Shown here: in pieces, positions 33,010-40,890 of the stretch
How positions within the stretch are numbered: the first letter of the stretch is position 1
How the letters are laid out: each line of letters starts with the position of its first letter
DNA from: Sphingopyxis sp.
GTDB lineage: Bacteria; Pseudomonadota; Alphaproteobacteria; Sphingomonadales; Sphingomonadaceae
Reading direction: 5' to 3'
DNA length: 64,000 bases
Assembly (NCBI GenBank): GCA_017745175.1
Contig: JAGHZY010000024.1
Span: forward strand, 1 to 64,000
Translations under genes and position numbers: made by a program
Notes under the pieces: model-generated
Databases searched by the model: none
What the model saw: the letters and a program-made list of their open reading frames with translations, nothing else
What the model was told of the DNA's origin: nothing

Positions 33010-34746
33010 TCAGGCGGCTGCAGCTTCGACCTTGCGGACGACGGGGCCGATGAACTGGCCAGGCAGTTCGCCGGTGAACGCCCCATTCTCAAAGGTCGGC
33101 ACGCCGTTGACCAGCGTCAGCCGCATCGGCGCGGCGTCGCGCGAGAAGCGCCAGGTGAAGCCGCCCTCGCCATCGGGGACGTCGAACGCGCGGCGGAGCG
33201 GGCGGGCTTCGATCTCGTCGAGGTTGAACACCGCGATATCGGCGCGGTAGCCGGGCTTCAGCACGCCGCGATCGTCGAAGTTAAAATGCTCGGCCTGCTT
33301 GCCGGTCTGGACATGGATCGCCTCTTCGAGCGTCAGTTCCTTGTTCTTCAGATAATGGGTGAGCAACAGGATATTCTCGCCGCCGCCGCACAGCATCTGC
33401 CCGTGCGCGCCAGCGTCGGAGATGTTCGCGACGGTCTGGCTGGTCTTCATCAGTTCGACCGTCTTGTCGAAATGCATCGGGTGCGGCACGCGGTTGACGA
33501 TCGACTGGACGCCGTTCGCAATCACCCAGTCGGCGAGCGCGTCGGACGGATGCTGACCCGTCCGTTCGGCAAGCTCCTTGAGGTTGAGTCCGAGCGGTCC
33601 GGCCCCGGTTTCGGAATCGAGCAGCAGCATCATGTGCGGATTGGCGACGAGCGACTGCTTGAAAGCCTTGTTGTCCCAGCTATCGCGGGCGCGGGCACGG
33701 AAATCCTCGTCTTTGAGCAACGCGATCTTTTCTTCCTCGGTCGGCGCCTGCACGACCTCGTGCCAGACATATTCATTGGCCTGCGCGAAGGACGAGCTTG
33801 AGAAGAAGTTAAGCGCGGTCGTCGGCGGCACATGCGCAAAGCTCGGCCAGAAATCGAGGCCCTCGGCCTTTTGCTTCGCGCTGATTTCCCACATCCGGTC
33901 GCGGATTGAATCCTGGAAGTGAAGCAGCCCCCCGGCCCCCGCCATCTGGACGCGCACGCCGCGGTCGCGGCAAAGATTGCCGAGCCGCTCCATCTGCTCG
34001 GGCGCTTTCAATTTGAAGAAGGTGTCGAGGATGACCTGCAACTGGCTGCCCGGATTGCGCGCGAGCACGCCGATCAGCTCGGCCCATTCGGCATCGTCGG
34101 CGACCAGGCTCGGGACCGGCCGGTCCTTGCTGTCATGGTCCATCAGGTTCGACGACATGCCGAGCGCGCCGGCGTCGATCGCGTCTTGCAGCATGTCGCA
34201 CATCTTCTGGATTTCGTCCGCGGTGGCGACGCGGTCCCACGCCGCCATGCCCATCACGGCGAGGCGCATCGCGATGTGGCCGGCATAGCCGGCTATATTG
34301 GTCGATGTCTTGCAATTCGCCTCGACCGAGGCGCGATATTCGGGCCAGCTGTTCCAGTCCCACGGCAGCATTTCGACGAAGGGTTTTTCGGCTACCTCCT
34401 CGAAGAAGGAGAAGATTTTGACCATCTCCATCCGCACGTCGGGGTCCTTGTGGACCGGCGCGGCGGTGAAGCCGCAATTGCCGATCACGACGGTGCTGAC
34501 GCCGTACCCGGGTAGCGGATCAAGGCTCGGCTGCCACCACATCACGGCGTCCATATGCGTGTGCGGCTCGATGAAGCCCGGCGAGACGATGCAACCGGCA
34601 GCATTGATGACGCGCTCGCCATCGGCGGGCGACAGGCCGGGTGCGATCTCCGCGATCAGCCCGTCCTTCACGCGGACGTCGGCGGCATAGGAAGGCGCGC
34701 CGGAGCCATCGACGACGGTCCCTCCCTGGATAAGAATGTCGGTCAT
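33010..34746 (-). CDS. Amidohydrolase, N-acyl-D-amino-acid deacylase (D-aminoacylase) family
   Basis: 578 residues; AAAGGAGAG precedes the ATG. Composite-domain amidohydrolase: small beta domain, then metal-binding HTHMD in SPGFIEPHTHMD, the family's VVIGNCGFTAAP with the metal-bridging Cys, and the late catalytic Asp in ISDAGAHGQML. Known members deacylate N-acyl-D-amino acids, but many sphingomonad and actinobacterial homologues near steroid genes have unknown substrates and may open cyclic amides, lactones or diketones. First gene of a two-gene unit with the Coq4-like gene. Confidence 0.85.
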   Translation of the reverse strand: MTDILIQGGTVVDGSGAPSYAADVRVKDGLIAEIAPGLSPADGERVINAAGCIVSPGFIEPHTHMDAVMWWQPSLDPLPGYGVSTVVIGNCGFTAAPVHKDPDVRMEMVKIFSFFEEVAEKPFVEMLPWDWNSWPEYRASVEANCKTSTNIAGYAGHIAMRLAVMGMAAWDRVATADEIQKMCDMLQDAIDAGALGMSSNLMDHDSKDRPVPSLVADDAEWAELIGVLARNPGSQLQVILDTFFKLKAPEQMERLGNLCRDRGVRVQMAGAGGLLHFQDSIRDRMWEISAKQKAEGLDFWPSFAHVPPTTALNFFSSSSFAQANEYVWHEVVQAPTEEEKIALLKDEDFRARARDSWDNKAFKQSLVANPHMMLLLDSETGAGPLGLNLKELAERTGQHPSDALADWVIANGVQSIVNRVPHPMHFDKTVELMKTSQTVANISDAGAHGQMLCGGGENILLLTHYLKNKELTLEEAIHVQTGKQAEHFNFDDRGVLKPGYRADIAVFNLDEIEARPLRRAFDVPDGEGGFTWRFSRDAAPMRLTLVNGVPTFENGAFTGELPGQFIGPVVRKVEAAAA

Positions 34747-34784
34747 CGCTCTCTCCTTTTACGATTCTCTGATAACGCCATATC

Positions 34785-34810
34785 ATATCTAACATTGCAA
34801 TATTAGATAT
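34785..34810. promoter_or_regulatory. Shared AT-rich palindrome, site A
   Basis: 26-bp palindrome with one mismatched pair: ATATCTAACATT, centre GC, AATATTAGATAT. It starts 39 bases before the amidohydrolase ATG and overlaps the last codons of the RibB-type gene. Its half-sites CTAACATT and AATATTAG are identical to those of site B, with 9 fewer bases between them. Confidence 0.65.
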
Positions 34811-35945
34811 CGCAACCGAGGGGTTGCTGATCGACAATCTCGATCCCGTAGCCGTCGAGGCCGACGTAACTCGTGTCGCTGTTGCTGAGCAAAGTGATAC
34901 GGTGGATGCCAAGATCGGTCAGTACCTGCGCGCCGATCCCGTATTCGCGTACCGCGACCGTCCGCGCCCCGATTTCCTCGCGCCCGGCTTCGCGCGCGCG
35001 AATAATGCAGGCGACGAGGTCGGGCGCGGTCGAACTCAGCACGACGATGACCCCGCTGCCTTCCTCGGCAATCGTCGTCATTGCACGGCCAAGGAGCCCC
35101 GACCGGTCATCCTGCTCGGCGAACAGGTCGGCCATCGGCGAATGGACATGCATTCGCACCATCACCGGTTCGGCAGGATCGATCACGCCCTTGACCAGCG
35201 CCACCACCTCGCCGCCCGTCACGCGATTGCGATAGCTGATGATACGCCAGCCGGCGCCCCAGCGGCTGCTAAACACCATTTCGGCGCGGCGCTCGACCAG
35301 ATGGTCATGGCGGCGGCGATAGGCGATCAGGTCGCGGATCGTCCCGATCTTCAATTGATGATATTGCGCGAAGGGGATGAGGTCGCCCAACCGCGCCATC
35401 TCGCCATCGTCCTTCAAAATCTCGCAGATCACCCCCGAGGGATTGAGCCCGGCAAGCCGCGCGACATCGACCGCGGCCTCGGTGTGTCCGGCGCGCACCA
35501 GCACCCCGCCCTCGCGCGCCAGCAGCGGAAAGACATGCCCCGGCGTCACGATATCGTCGCGCCCCTTGGCGGCGTCGATCGCGGTGGCGATGGTGCGCGC
35601 GCGGTCGGCGGCCGAAATCCCCGTCGTCACGCCCTCGCGCGCCTCGATCGACACGGTGAACGCGGTTTCGAACTGCGTCCCGTTGCGGCGGCTCATCGGT
35701 TCGAGCCCGAGCTGCTCGACACGCTGTTGCGTCATCGCGAGGCAGATGAGGCCGCGCCCGAAGCTCGCCATGAAATTGATTGCGTCGGGGGTCGCCATCT
35801 GCGCGGGGATGATCAGGTCGCCCTCATTTTCGCGATCCTCATCATCGACGAGGATGAACATGCGGCCGTTGCGCGCTTCGTCGATGATCTCCTCGGGCGT
35901 GGCGAGGAAGGCGTGCGGCAACTGGATCGGGGCGGGCGCGTTCAT
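34803..35945 (-). CDS. RibB-type DHBP synthase fused to a degenerate GTP-cyclohydrolase-II domain
   Basis: 380 residues from the ATG at 35945 (AGGA upstream). The N-terminal half is a complete 3,4-dihydroxy-2-butanone-4-phosphate synthase: DDEDRENEGDL, GHVFPLLA and VRAGHTEAAVDVARLAG hold the metal and catalytic residues. The C-terminal RibA-like half (about residue 205 on) lacks the zinc cysteines of HSECLTGDVFGSxRCDC, reading HVHSPMADLFAEQDDRSG. So only the ribulose-5-phosphate to DHBP step is expected. It sits beside an FMN reductase and a flavin oxygenase, suggesting a local flavin supply. Confidence 0.85.
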   Translation of the reverse strand: MNAPAPIQLPHAFLATPEEIIDEARNGRMFILVDDEDRENEGDLIIPAQMATPDAINFMASFGRGLICLAMTQQRVEQLGLEPMSRRNGTQFETAFTVSIEAREGVTTGISAADRARTIATAIDAAKGRDDIVTPGHVFPLLAREGGVLVRAGHTEAAVDVARLAGLNPSGVICEILKDDGEMARLGDLIPFAQYHQLKIGTIRDLIAYRRRHDHLVERRAEMVFSSRWGAGWRIISYRNRVTGGEVVALVKGVIDPAEPVMVRMHVHSPMADLFAEQDDRSGLLGRAMTTIAEEGSGVIVVLSSTAPDLVACIIRAREAGREEIGARTVAVREYGIGAQVLTDLGIHRITLLSNSDTSYVGLDGYGIEIVDQQPLGCDI

Positions 35946-36060
35946 CTGGGAATCCTGTGCTGGGCGGCGTCGCCGCGATGGCACGGTCGTTATCCCCCCA
36001 GCCCCCTCCGCTCTATTGCCATTGGGGGATCGTCACCGTCGCTGCCCGGCATCATGCCCA

Positions 36061-36642
36061 TCATGCCGCGAGCCCGGCTCTCCGCCACAGCGCAAATTCC
36101 ACGACCTGCTGGCCGACGATATCCAGCTGCTCGGCAACCTTGGGGTCGAGGCACACGCCATCGTCGCCGAAAAGCGGGACCGTCGCGTTCACTGCGGCGC
36201 CAAAAGGCGTCGGCCAGGCGCGCAACGCGTGCGCGATCGACCGCAAAGCAACGAGGGTCGTCCCGCACGCCTGCCAGCCATAGGCGGTGACGATCGACCC
36301 AAAGGCGCGGCCGTCGAGATAGGGCCGTCCGTCCTTCGCCAGATCCTCGAGCAGGTCGAGCGCATTCTTCACCGGTCCCGACAGGCTGCCATGATAGCCT
36401 GGCGATCCGACGATGATGCCGTCGCAGTCGCGGATCGCCTCGACGAAGCGCGTCTCCGCTTCGGTCCGTTCGGTCCGCCCCGGGATGTAGAGCGGCAAGG
36501 ATGCAATGAAGGGGCCATCGAACAGCTCGACCTCGGCTCCCAGCGCCCGCGCGGCGTCAAGCGCACGGCACACGACGCGCTCGCTGCTCGAATCCAAACG
36601 CGCCGTTCCGCCCACGCCCACAATCTTAACCGGCCGGATCAT
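36061..36642 (-). CDS. NAD(P)H-dependent FMN reductase (flavodoxin-like)
   Basis: 193 residues; GAGGAG precedes the ATG. Flavodoxin-like fold: N-terminal strand VKIVGVGGTARLDSSSERV with the FMN-phosphate loop, then GIIVGSPGYHGSLSGPVKNA, the NADPH-FMN reductase signature. It would supply reduced FMN to an oxygenase. It is divergent from an LLM-type flavin oxygenase 213 bases away, an obvious two-component pairing. Confidence 0.87.
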   Translation of the reverse strand: MIRPVKIVGVGGTARLDSSSERVVCRALDAARALGAEVELFDGPFIASLPLYIPGRTERTEAETRFVEAIRDCDGIIVGSPGYHGSLSGPVKNALDLLEDLAKDGRPYLDGRAFGSIVTAYGWQACGTTLVALRSIAHALRAWPTPFGAAVNATVPLFGDDGVCLDPKVAEQLDIVGQQVVEFALWRRAGLAA

Positions 36643-36855
36643 CTGCCCATCTCCTCAAACCTTCTCGACGGTTCGACTAAGATGCTCGCGCCCTTGGGGT
36701 CGAGTGCCCAAGGCGGACCCCAGCGATCTAAATTGAGCAAGCAAACGGCCCAGCGATGCTTTGCCGCTAACCCTTGTGCCGCCAATCGGCATTTGAAAGC
36801 GCGCCCTTATCCGCCGATTTTTAAGGCGAAGATTGGGAGCTTGAGAGAAAAATAT

Positions 36856-37986
36856 ATGCGCTTTTCGTTGATATTCGAAGCCCAGACGGCCGACGCCTCA
36901 CCCCGCGGCGAACGGCAGGTGTTCGACGAGTTGGTCGAGCAGGCGCTGCTCGCCGAACAACTTGGTTTCGACGTGATCTGGAGCGTCGAGCACACATCGC
37001 TGACCAACTATGCGCATATGAGCGCGCCAGAGACGTTCCTCGCCTATATCGCCGGGCGCACATCGCGCATCGGGATCGGTCATGGGGTCGTGTGCCTGAT
37101 GCCGGCGATGAACCATCCGATAAAGGTCGCCGAACGCATCGCAACGCTCGACATATTGTCGAAAGGCCGCGTCCATTTCGGCATCGGCAAAGGCGGCAGC
37201 CAGCAGGAGGCCGGCGCCTATGGTTACGACCTCAAGACGCTCCAGCCGCTGATCGACGAAGCCATGTACCTGATCCCGCGCATGTTCGTCGAGGATGAGG
37301 TCGAGCACAACGGCCCGCATATCGCCATCCCGCCGCGGCCGATTCATCCCAAGCCGTTCCAGGAACCGCACCCGCTGATGTATATGGCGTGCACCAATCC
37401 CGAGACGCTGGCGCGCGCCGGAGAGCGCGGAATCGGCGCGCTCGTCCTCGGCTTCGGCGGCCCTGACGAGGTGGCGAAGAAGAATCAGATCTATCGCGGC
37501 GCCTGGGCGACGCGCAAGGCCGAGAATCAGGTCGGCTATCGCCCCAACCAGCATCTCGCCGCGCTGTGCCCCACGATCATCCTCGACGACGCCGAAGAGG
37601 CGCGCCGGATCGGCATTCGCGGCCAGCGCTATTTCTATGAATCGCTGAATTACTGGTACGGCGGCGGGCCGAAGCCCGAGCCTGAAAAATGGGGCGAGGA
37701 ATTGCTGGAGGAAGGCACCGACACGATCATCACGACGAAGCTTGCGTCGGAAACGCTGACGATGGACCTGCGCCCCGACGAAGACGGCCGGCGACCGAGC
37801 GGCGGCATCCTCAGCGCAAAGAACGCCTATGGCAGCGTTGCCGACTGCATCAGCTATGTCGAACAGCTCGCCGCAGCGGGCGCCGACGAGATATTGTTCA
37901 TGACCAATATGGGCACCGTGCCTCAGTGGGCGCAGCTCGAAACGCTGCGCAAGATCGGCACCCACGTCATCCCGCATTTCCGGTGA
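36856..37986 (+). CDS. LLM-class flavin-dependent oxygenase (bacterial luciferase-like)
   Basis: 376 residues from the ATG at 36856 (GAGAGAAA upstream). Luciferase-like TIM barrel: FDVIWSVEHTSLTNYAHMSA, RTSRIGIGHGVVCLMP, ERIATLDILSKGRVHFGIGK. The family uses reduced FMN (or F420) from a partner for Baeyer-Villiger, desulfonating or hydroxylating reactions. The partner is likely the divergent FMN reductase. Its stop overlaps the GTG start of the next SDR, so the two are translationally coupled; oxygenation of a ketone followed by alcohol handling is a sensible pair. Confidence 0.87.
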   Translation: MRFSLIFEAQTADASPRGERQVFDELVEQALLAEQLGFDVIWSVEHTSLTNYAHMSAPETFLAYIAGRTSRIGIGHGVVCLMPAMNHPIKVAERIATLDILSKGRVHFGIGKGGSQQEAGAYGYDLKTLQPLIDEAMYLIPRMFVEDEVEHNGPHIAIPPRPIHPKPFQEPHPLMYMACTNPETLARAGERGIGALVLGFGGPDEVAKKNQIYRGAWATRKAENQVGYRPNQHLAALCPTIILDDAEEARRIGIRGQRYFYESLNYWYGGGPKPEPEKWGEELLEEGTDTIITTKLASETLTMDLRPDEDGRRPSGGILSAKNAYGSVADCISYVEQLAAAGADEILFMTNMGTVPQWAQLETLRKIGTHVIPHFR

Positions 37987-38747
37987 GCATCGCGCTCGCC
38001 GGGCGGACCGCTGTCATCACGGGGGCGGCGTCGGGGATCGGCGCCGCCCTTGCGCGTCATGCGGCGGGACAAGGCATGGCGGTTGCGGCGTGCGATCGTG
38101 ATGCGGCGAGGCTGGAGGCGCTTTCGCGCGAGTTGGAAGCGCAAGGGGCGCGGCATATCATCCGGCCGGTTGACGTCACCGATGTCGTCGCGTTGCAGGC
38201 CTTTGCGGCCGGCTGCGCCACCCTGCCGCCGGTCGCGCTGCTGTTCGCCAACGCCGGCATCTTGCGCGGCGGCACCATAATCGACATGCCGATCGACCAG
38301 TGGCGCACGCTGACCGAAGTGAATATCATCGGAGCGGTCGCGACCTTGCAGGCGTTCGTCCCCGCGATGATCGCGCACGGCGAGCCGGCGCATGTGATCG
38401 TCACCGGATCGACCGGATCCATGACATGCGGTGCGGGCCTCAGCGCCTATTGCGCGACCAAGCATGCGCTGTGGCCAGTGGTCGAGGCGTTGCAAGGCGA
38501 ACTGCAGGAGACGTCCGTCGGCGCATCGCTGTTGATGCCCGGCGCGGTATCGACCGCGATGTTCGACGCGATAGATCCCGGCCGGGCCGTTCCGGCGGAT
38601 TCGCTCGATCCCAATATTGTCGCCGAACGCGCCTTCGCCGGAGCGCTGGCGGGGCAGGCGAAAATCCTGACGCACCCGGCCTATGTCGAACGGATCGGCG
38701 CGCGGTTCGGCGATGTGCTGAGCGAGCTTTCGGTGGCGAACGAATAA
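37983..38747 (+). CDS. Short-chain dehydrogenase/reductase
   Basis: 254 residues from a GTG at 37983 overlapping the preceding stop (GTGA). SDR motifs: VITGAASGIGAALARHA, FANAGILRGG, Ser in TGSTGSMTC and the catalytic YCATK. Works with the coupled LLM oxygenase in the same transcript, probably on the alcohol or ketone before or after oxygen insertion. Confidence 0.85.
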   Translation: MSIALAGRTAVITGAASGIGAALARHAAGQGMAVAACDRDAARLEALSRELEAQGARHIIRPVDVTDVVALQAFAAGCATLPPVALLFANAGILRGGTIIDMPIDQWRTLTEVNIIGAVATLQAFVPAMIAHGEPAHVIVTGSTGSMTCGAGLSAYCATKHALWPVVEALQGELQETSVGASLLMPGAVSTAMFDAIDPGRAVPADSLDPNIVAERAFAGALAGQAKILTHPAYVERIGARFGDVLSELSVANE

Positions 38748-38811
38748 TCACCGGTTCTTGAGCGGGGCGTCAGCTTTGGGGTGGTTTAGCTGCCGCTCGG
38801 TTATCCTCTCC

Positions 38812-38925
38812 CGTCATCCCGGGCTCGACCCGGGATCCCGCTTTTGACGCGCTGATTGCCTTCGATCTCAAGCGGGACCCCCGGATCAAGTCGGACGAGT
38901 CACGTGCCTCGTCCGAGGATGACGA
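38812..38925. repeat. REP-like inverted intergenic repeat pair
   Basis: Left part starts CGTCATCC and ends GATCCCGCTT (38812-38843) with the hairpin CCCGGG-CTCGA-CCCGGG. Right part runs in reverse from AAGCGGGAC to GAGGATGACG (38870-38924) with the perfect hairpin CGGACGAG/CTCGTCCG. Typical of short palindromic elements scattered between sphingomonad genes. It fills most of the 318-base gap after the SDR gene. Confidence 0.6.
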
Positions 38926-38952
38926 CGATAATTATCCTTCTTGCCCACATGT

Positions 38953-39036
38953 GGATCCTGGCGAAGGCCGGGTCCAGAGCGGTCGAGCGCCGGCGTCAGC
39001 TGGTTACGCCCCGGACCCCGGCTTTCGCCGGGGAAC
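38953..39036. repeat. Second REP-like inverted pair
   Basis: GGATCCTGGCGAAGGCCGGG (38953-) is repeated inverted as GGACCCCGGCTTTCGCCGGGG (39013-39033). Together with the previous pair it forms a cluster of palindromic elements between convergent operons, where it may also stop transcription. Confidence 0.55.
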
Positions 39037-39065
39037 AGCAACTATTGGTTGAAAACGGCCCACCC

Positions 39066-40070
39066 TCACGCGGCGGGATGGAACTGCCTGTACCAATCGC
39101 GATATTTCAGGATCGGGCCGTCGGCGGCGCTCAGCATCGGCTGTTCGACATAGGCCTTGTGCGGCCAGATCTTGCCGTCGCTATATTGTTCTTTCAGCCC
39201 ATGTTCGGCGGCAAACGCGGTGAAGCGATCGACGTCTTCGGCCGACATCGGGCAGTCATCGTCCTTCAGGAAAAATTGATGGACGTAATAATGGCTGAGC
39301 GCCGCATCGACCGGGGTCACCGAGACATAATAGACGGTGACGATCCCCGGTGCGTGCGGCGTCCGGCTCTCGACGCGCGACAGGCCACCGCCGATGACTT
39401 CGGAATCGACGGTCGATCCGACATCAACCCCTTCGATCGGACCGTCATAGCCCGCCGGGAGGATGCGGACCGGGCTGAAGAAGCGATGCCCCTCCATCAC
39501 GATCTGGCCGTTCCCGACCGCGCGGCCGGTGCCGTGGACGCCCGGAAAGTGGGCGAAATCGACCCCATTCTCAAACACGTCCTGCGGATGCGCCGAGCCG
39601 AAGTCGTCGTGAAGGCGGCGGAATCCTGCATCGGGGATGCCGCGGCTTTCGTCATATTCGGGCAGTTCCCAGTCGGCTTCGCGGCCATCAAGATCGTGCC
39701 AGATGAAGATCATGCCGCCGCGCTCGACGGTCGGCCATTTGCGCACTTTCGCTCGCGGCGGCACCGCCTTGGCGAAAGGGACATGGACGCATTTGCCGCT
39801 GGTGTCGTAACGCCACTGGTGGAAGGGGCAGACGATCGTCTCACCCTCGACCCAGCTATCGTAGCCGAGATGCGCGCCGAGGTGCGGGCAATGCGCGTCG
39901 GTGACGACCGCTTCCCCGCTTTCGGTTCGAAACAGCACAAGATCGCGTCCGAAATAACGCAGCGGACGAACATCACGCGGCGCGAGATCATCGGCGAAAC
40001 CGACACTGAACCAGCCCGTCGGATAGGGATGGAAAGGATAGCGGGTGCCAAAGCGGCTCGGTGCGTTCAT
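39066..40070 (-). CDS. Rieske non-heme iron oxygenase (KshA/DAF-36-like)
   Basis: 334 residues. Rieske cluster ligands Cys61, His63, Cys81 and His84 (CPHLGAHLG ... CPFHQW). Mononuclear iron ligands follow in VDFAHFPGVHG (Asp171, His174, His179). The flanking pattern GKCVHVPFAKAVPPRAKVRKW is that of 3-ketosteroid 9-alpha-hydroxylase oxygenase and cholesterol-7-desaturase proteins rather than aromatic dioxygenases. A ferredoxin-reductase partner is not encoded here. Last gene of the long minus-strand operon that carries the ipd-like genes, which supports a steroid-like ring substrate. Confidence 0.87.
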   Translation of the reverse strand: MNAPSRFGTRYPFHPYPTGWFSVGFADDLAPRDVRPLRYFGRDLVLFRTESGEAVVTDAHCPHLGAHLGYDSWVEGETIVCPFHQWRYDTSGKCVHVPFAKAVPPRAKVRKWPTVERGGMIFIWHDLDGREADWELPEYDESRGIPDAGFRRLHDDFGSAHPQDVFENGVDFAHFPGVHGTGRAVGNGQIVMEGHRFFSPVRILPAGYDGPIEGVDVGSTVDSEVIGGGLSRVESRTPHAPGIVTVYYVSVTPVDAALSHYYVHQFFLKDDDCPMSAEDVDRFTAFAAEHGLKEQYSDGKIWPHKAYVEQPMLSAADGPILKYRDWYRQFHPAA

Positions 40071-40092
40071 GTCTCTCTCCCCTTCGTTTTCG

Positions 40093-40878
40093 TCAGATGA
40101 TCGACGCGCCCCCGTCGACCGCGAGTATCTGCCCCGTGATATGCGCGCCGGCGTCGGAGGCGAGCAGGAGCACCGCGCCTTTCAGATCATTGTCGGTGCC
40201 GAGCTTGCCGCGCGGCGTGTCGGCGCGCAGCTGATCGCCGTGTTTGTCAAGGACGTAGCCGGTCAGCTTCGACGGGAAGTAGCCGGGTGCGAGCGCGTTG
40301 ACATTGATGCCGAGTGCGCCCCATTCAGCCGCCAGCGCCCGCGTGAAATTGACAAGGCCGCCCTTGCTGGCGTTGTAAGCGATGGTGCCGATCATCCGCG
40401 GATGATGGCCGAGCAGCCCCTCGACCGACGCGATGTTGAGGATACGCCCCCAGCCCGCCGGGATCATAAATTCGCGCGCGACCGCCTGTGCCAGCAGGAA
40501 AGGGCCGGTGAGGTTCACCGCCATCAGCTTGTTCCAGCCGTCGAGCGGCATTTCCTCGGTCTTGGCGCCCCATGAGGTGCCGGCATTGTTGACGAGGATA
40601 TCGATCCGCCCGCCCGCGGCCTTCGCCGTTTCGACCACTTGCGCGGGGCCGTCGGGATTGCCGACATCGGCGGCGATCGCGCTCGCGTCGATGCCGAGCG
40701 CCCGAAGATGCGCGACCGCTTCGTCGAGCTCGGCCTGTTTGCGCGCGGTCAGGATGACGCGCGCGCCATATTCGCCGAGCGCCTCGGCCATCGCGAGCCC
40801 GAGCCCGCGTGAGCCGCCGGTTACAAGCGCGGTGCGGCCGCCGAGGTCGAACAAAGTCTTGAGCGGTGTCGTAGTCAT
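40093..40878 (-). CDS. Short-chain dehydrogenase/reductase
   Basis: 261 residues: VTGGSRGLGLAMAEALG, NNAGTSWG, catalytic YNASK, C-terminal GQILAVDGGASII. A gluconate-5-dehydrogenase/3-ketoacyl-reductase-like classical SDR. It lies between another SDR and the Rieske oxygenase with 12-22-base gaps, clearly one transcript. In the hydrindane (HIP) branch of steroid degradation an SDR (IpdF) oxidises a ring alcohol; either this or the next SDR could have that job. Confidence 0.85.
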   Translation of the reverse strand: MTTTPLKTLFDLGGRTALVTGGSRGLGLAMAEALGEYGARVILTARKQAELDEAVAHLRALGIDASAIAADVGNPDGPAQVVETAKAAGGRIDILVNNAGTSWGAKTEEMPLDGWNKLMAVNLTGPFLLAQAVAREFMIPAGWGRILNIASVEGLLGHHPRMIGTIAYNASKGGLVNFTRALAAEWGALGINVNALAPGYFPSKLTGYVLDKHGDQLRADTPRGKLGTDNDLKGAVLLLASDAGAHITGQILAVDGGASII

Positions 40879-40890
40879 GTTTTTCCCTAT

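Noticed and set aside
35946-36060. FMN riboswitch before the RibB-type gene
   Set aside because: The gap is only about 115 bases and the conserved FMN-aptamer segments were not seen.
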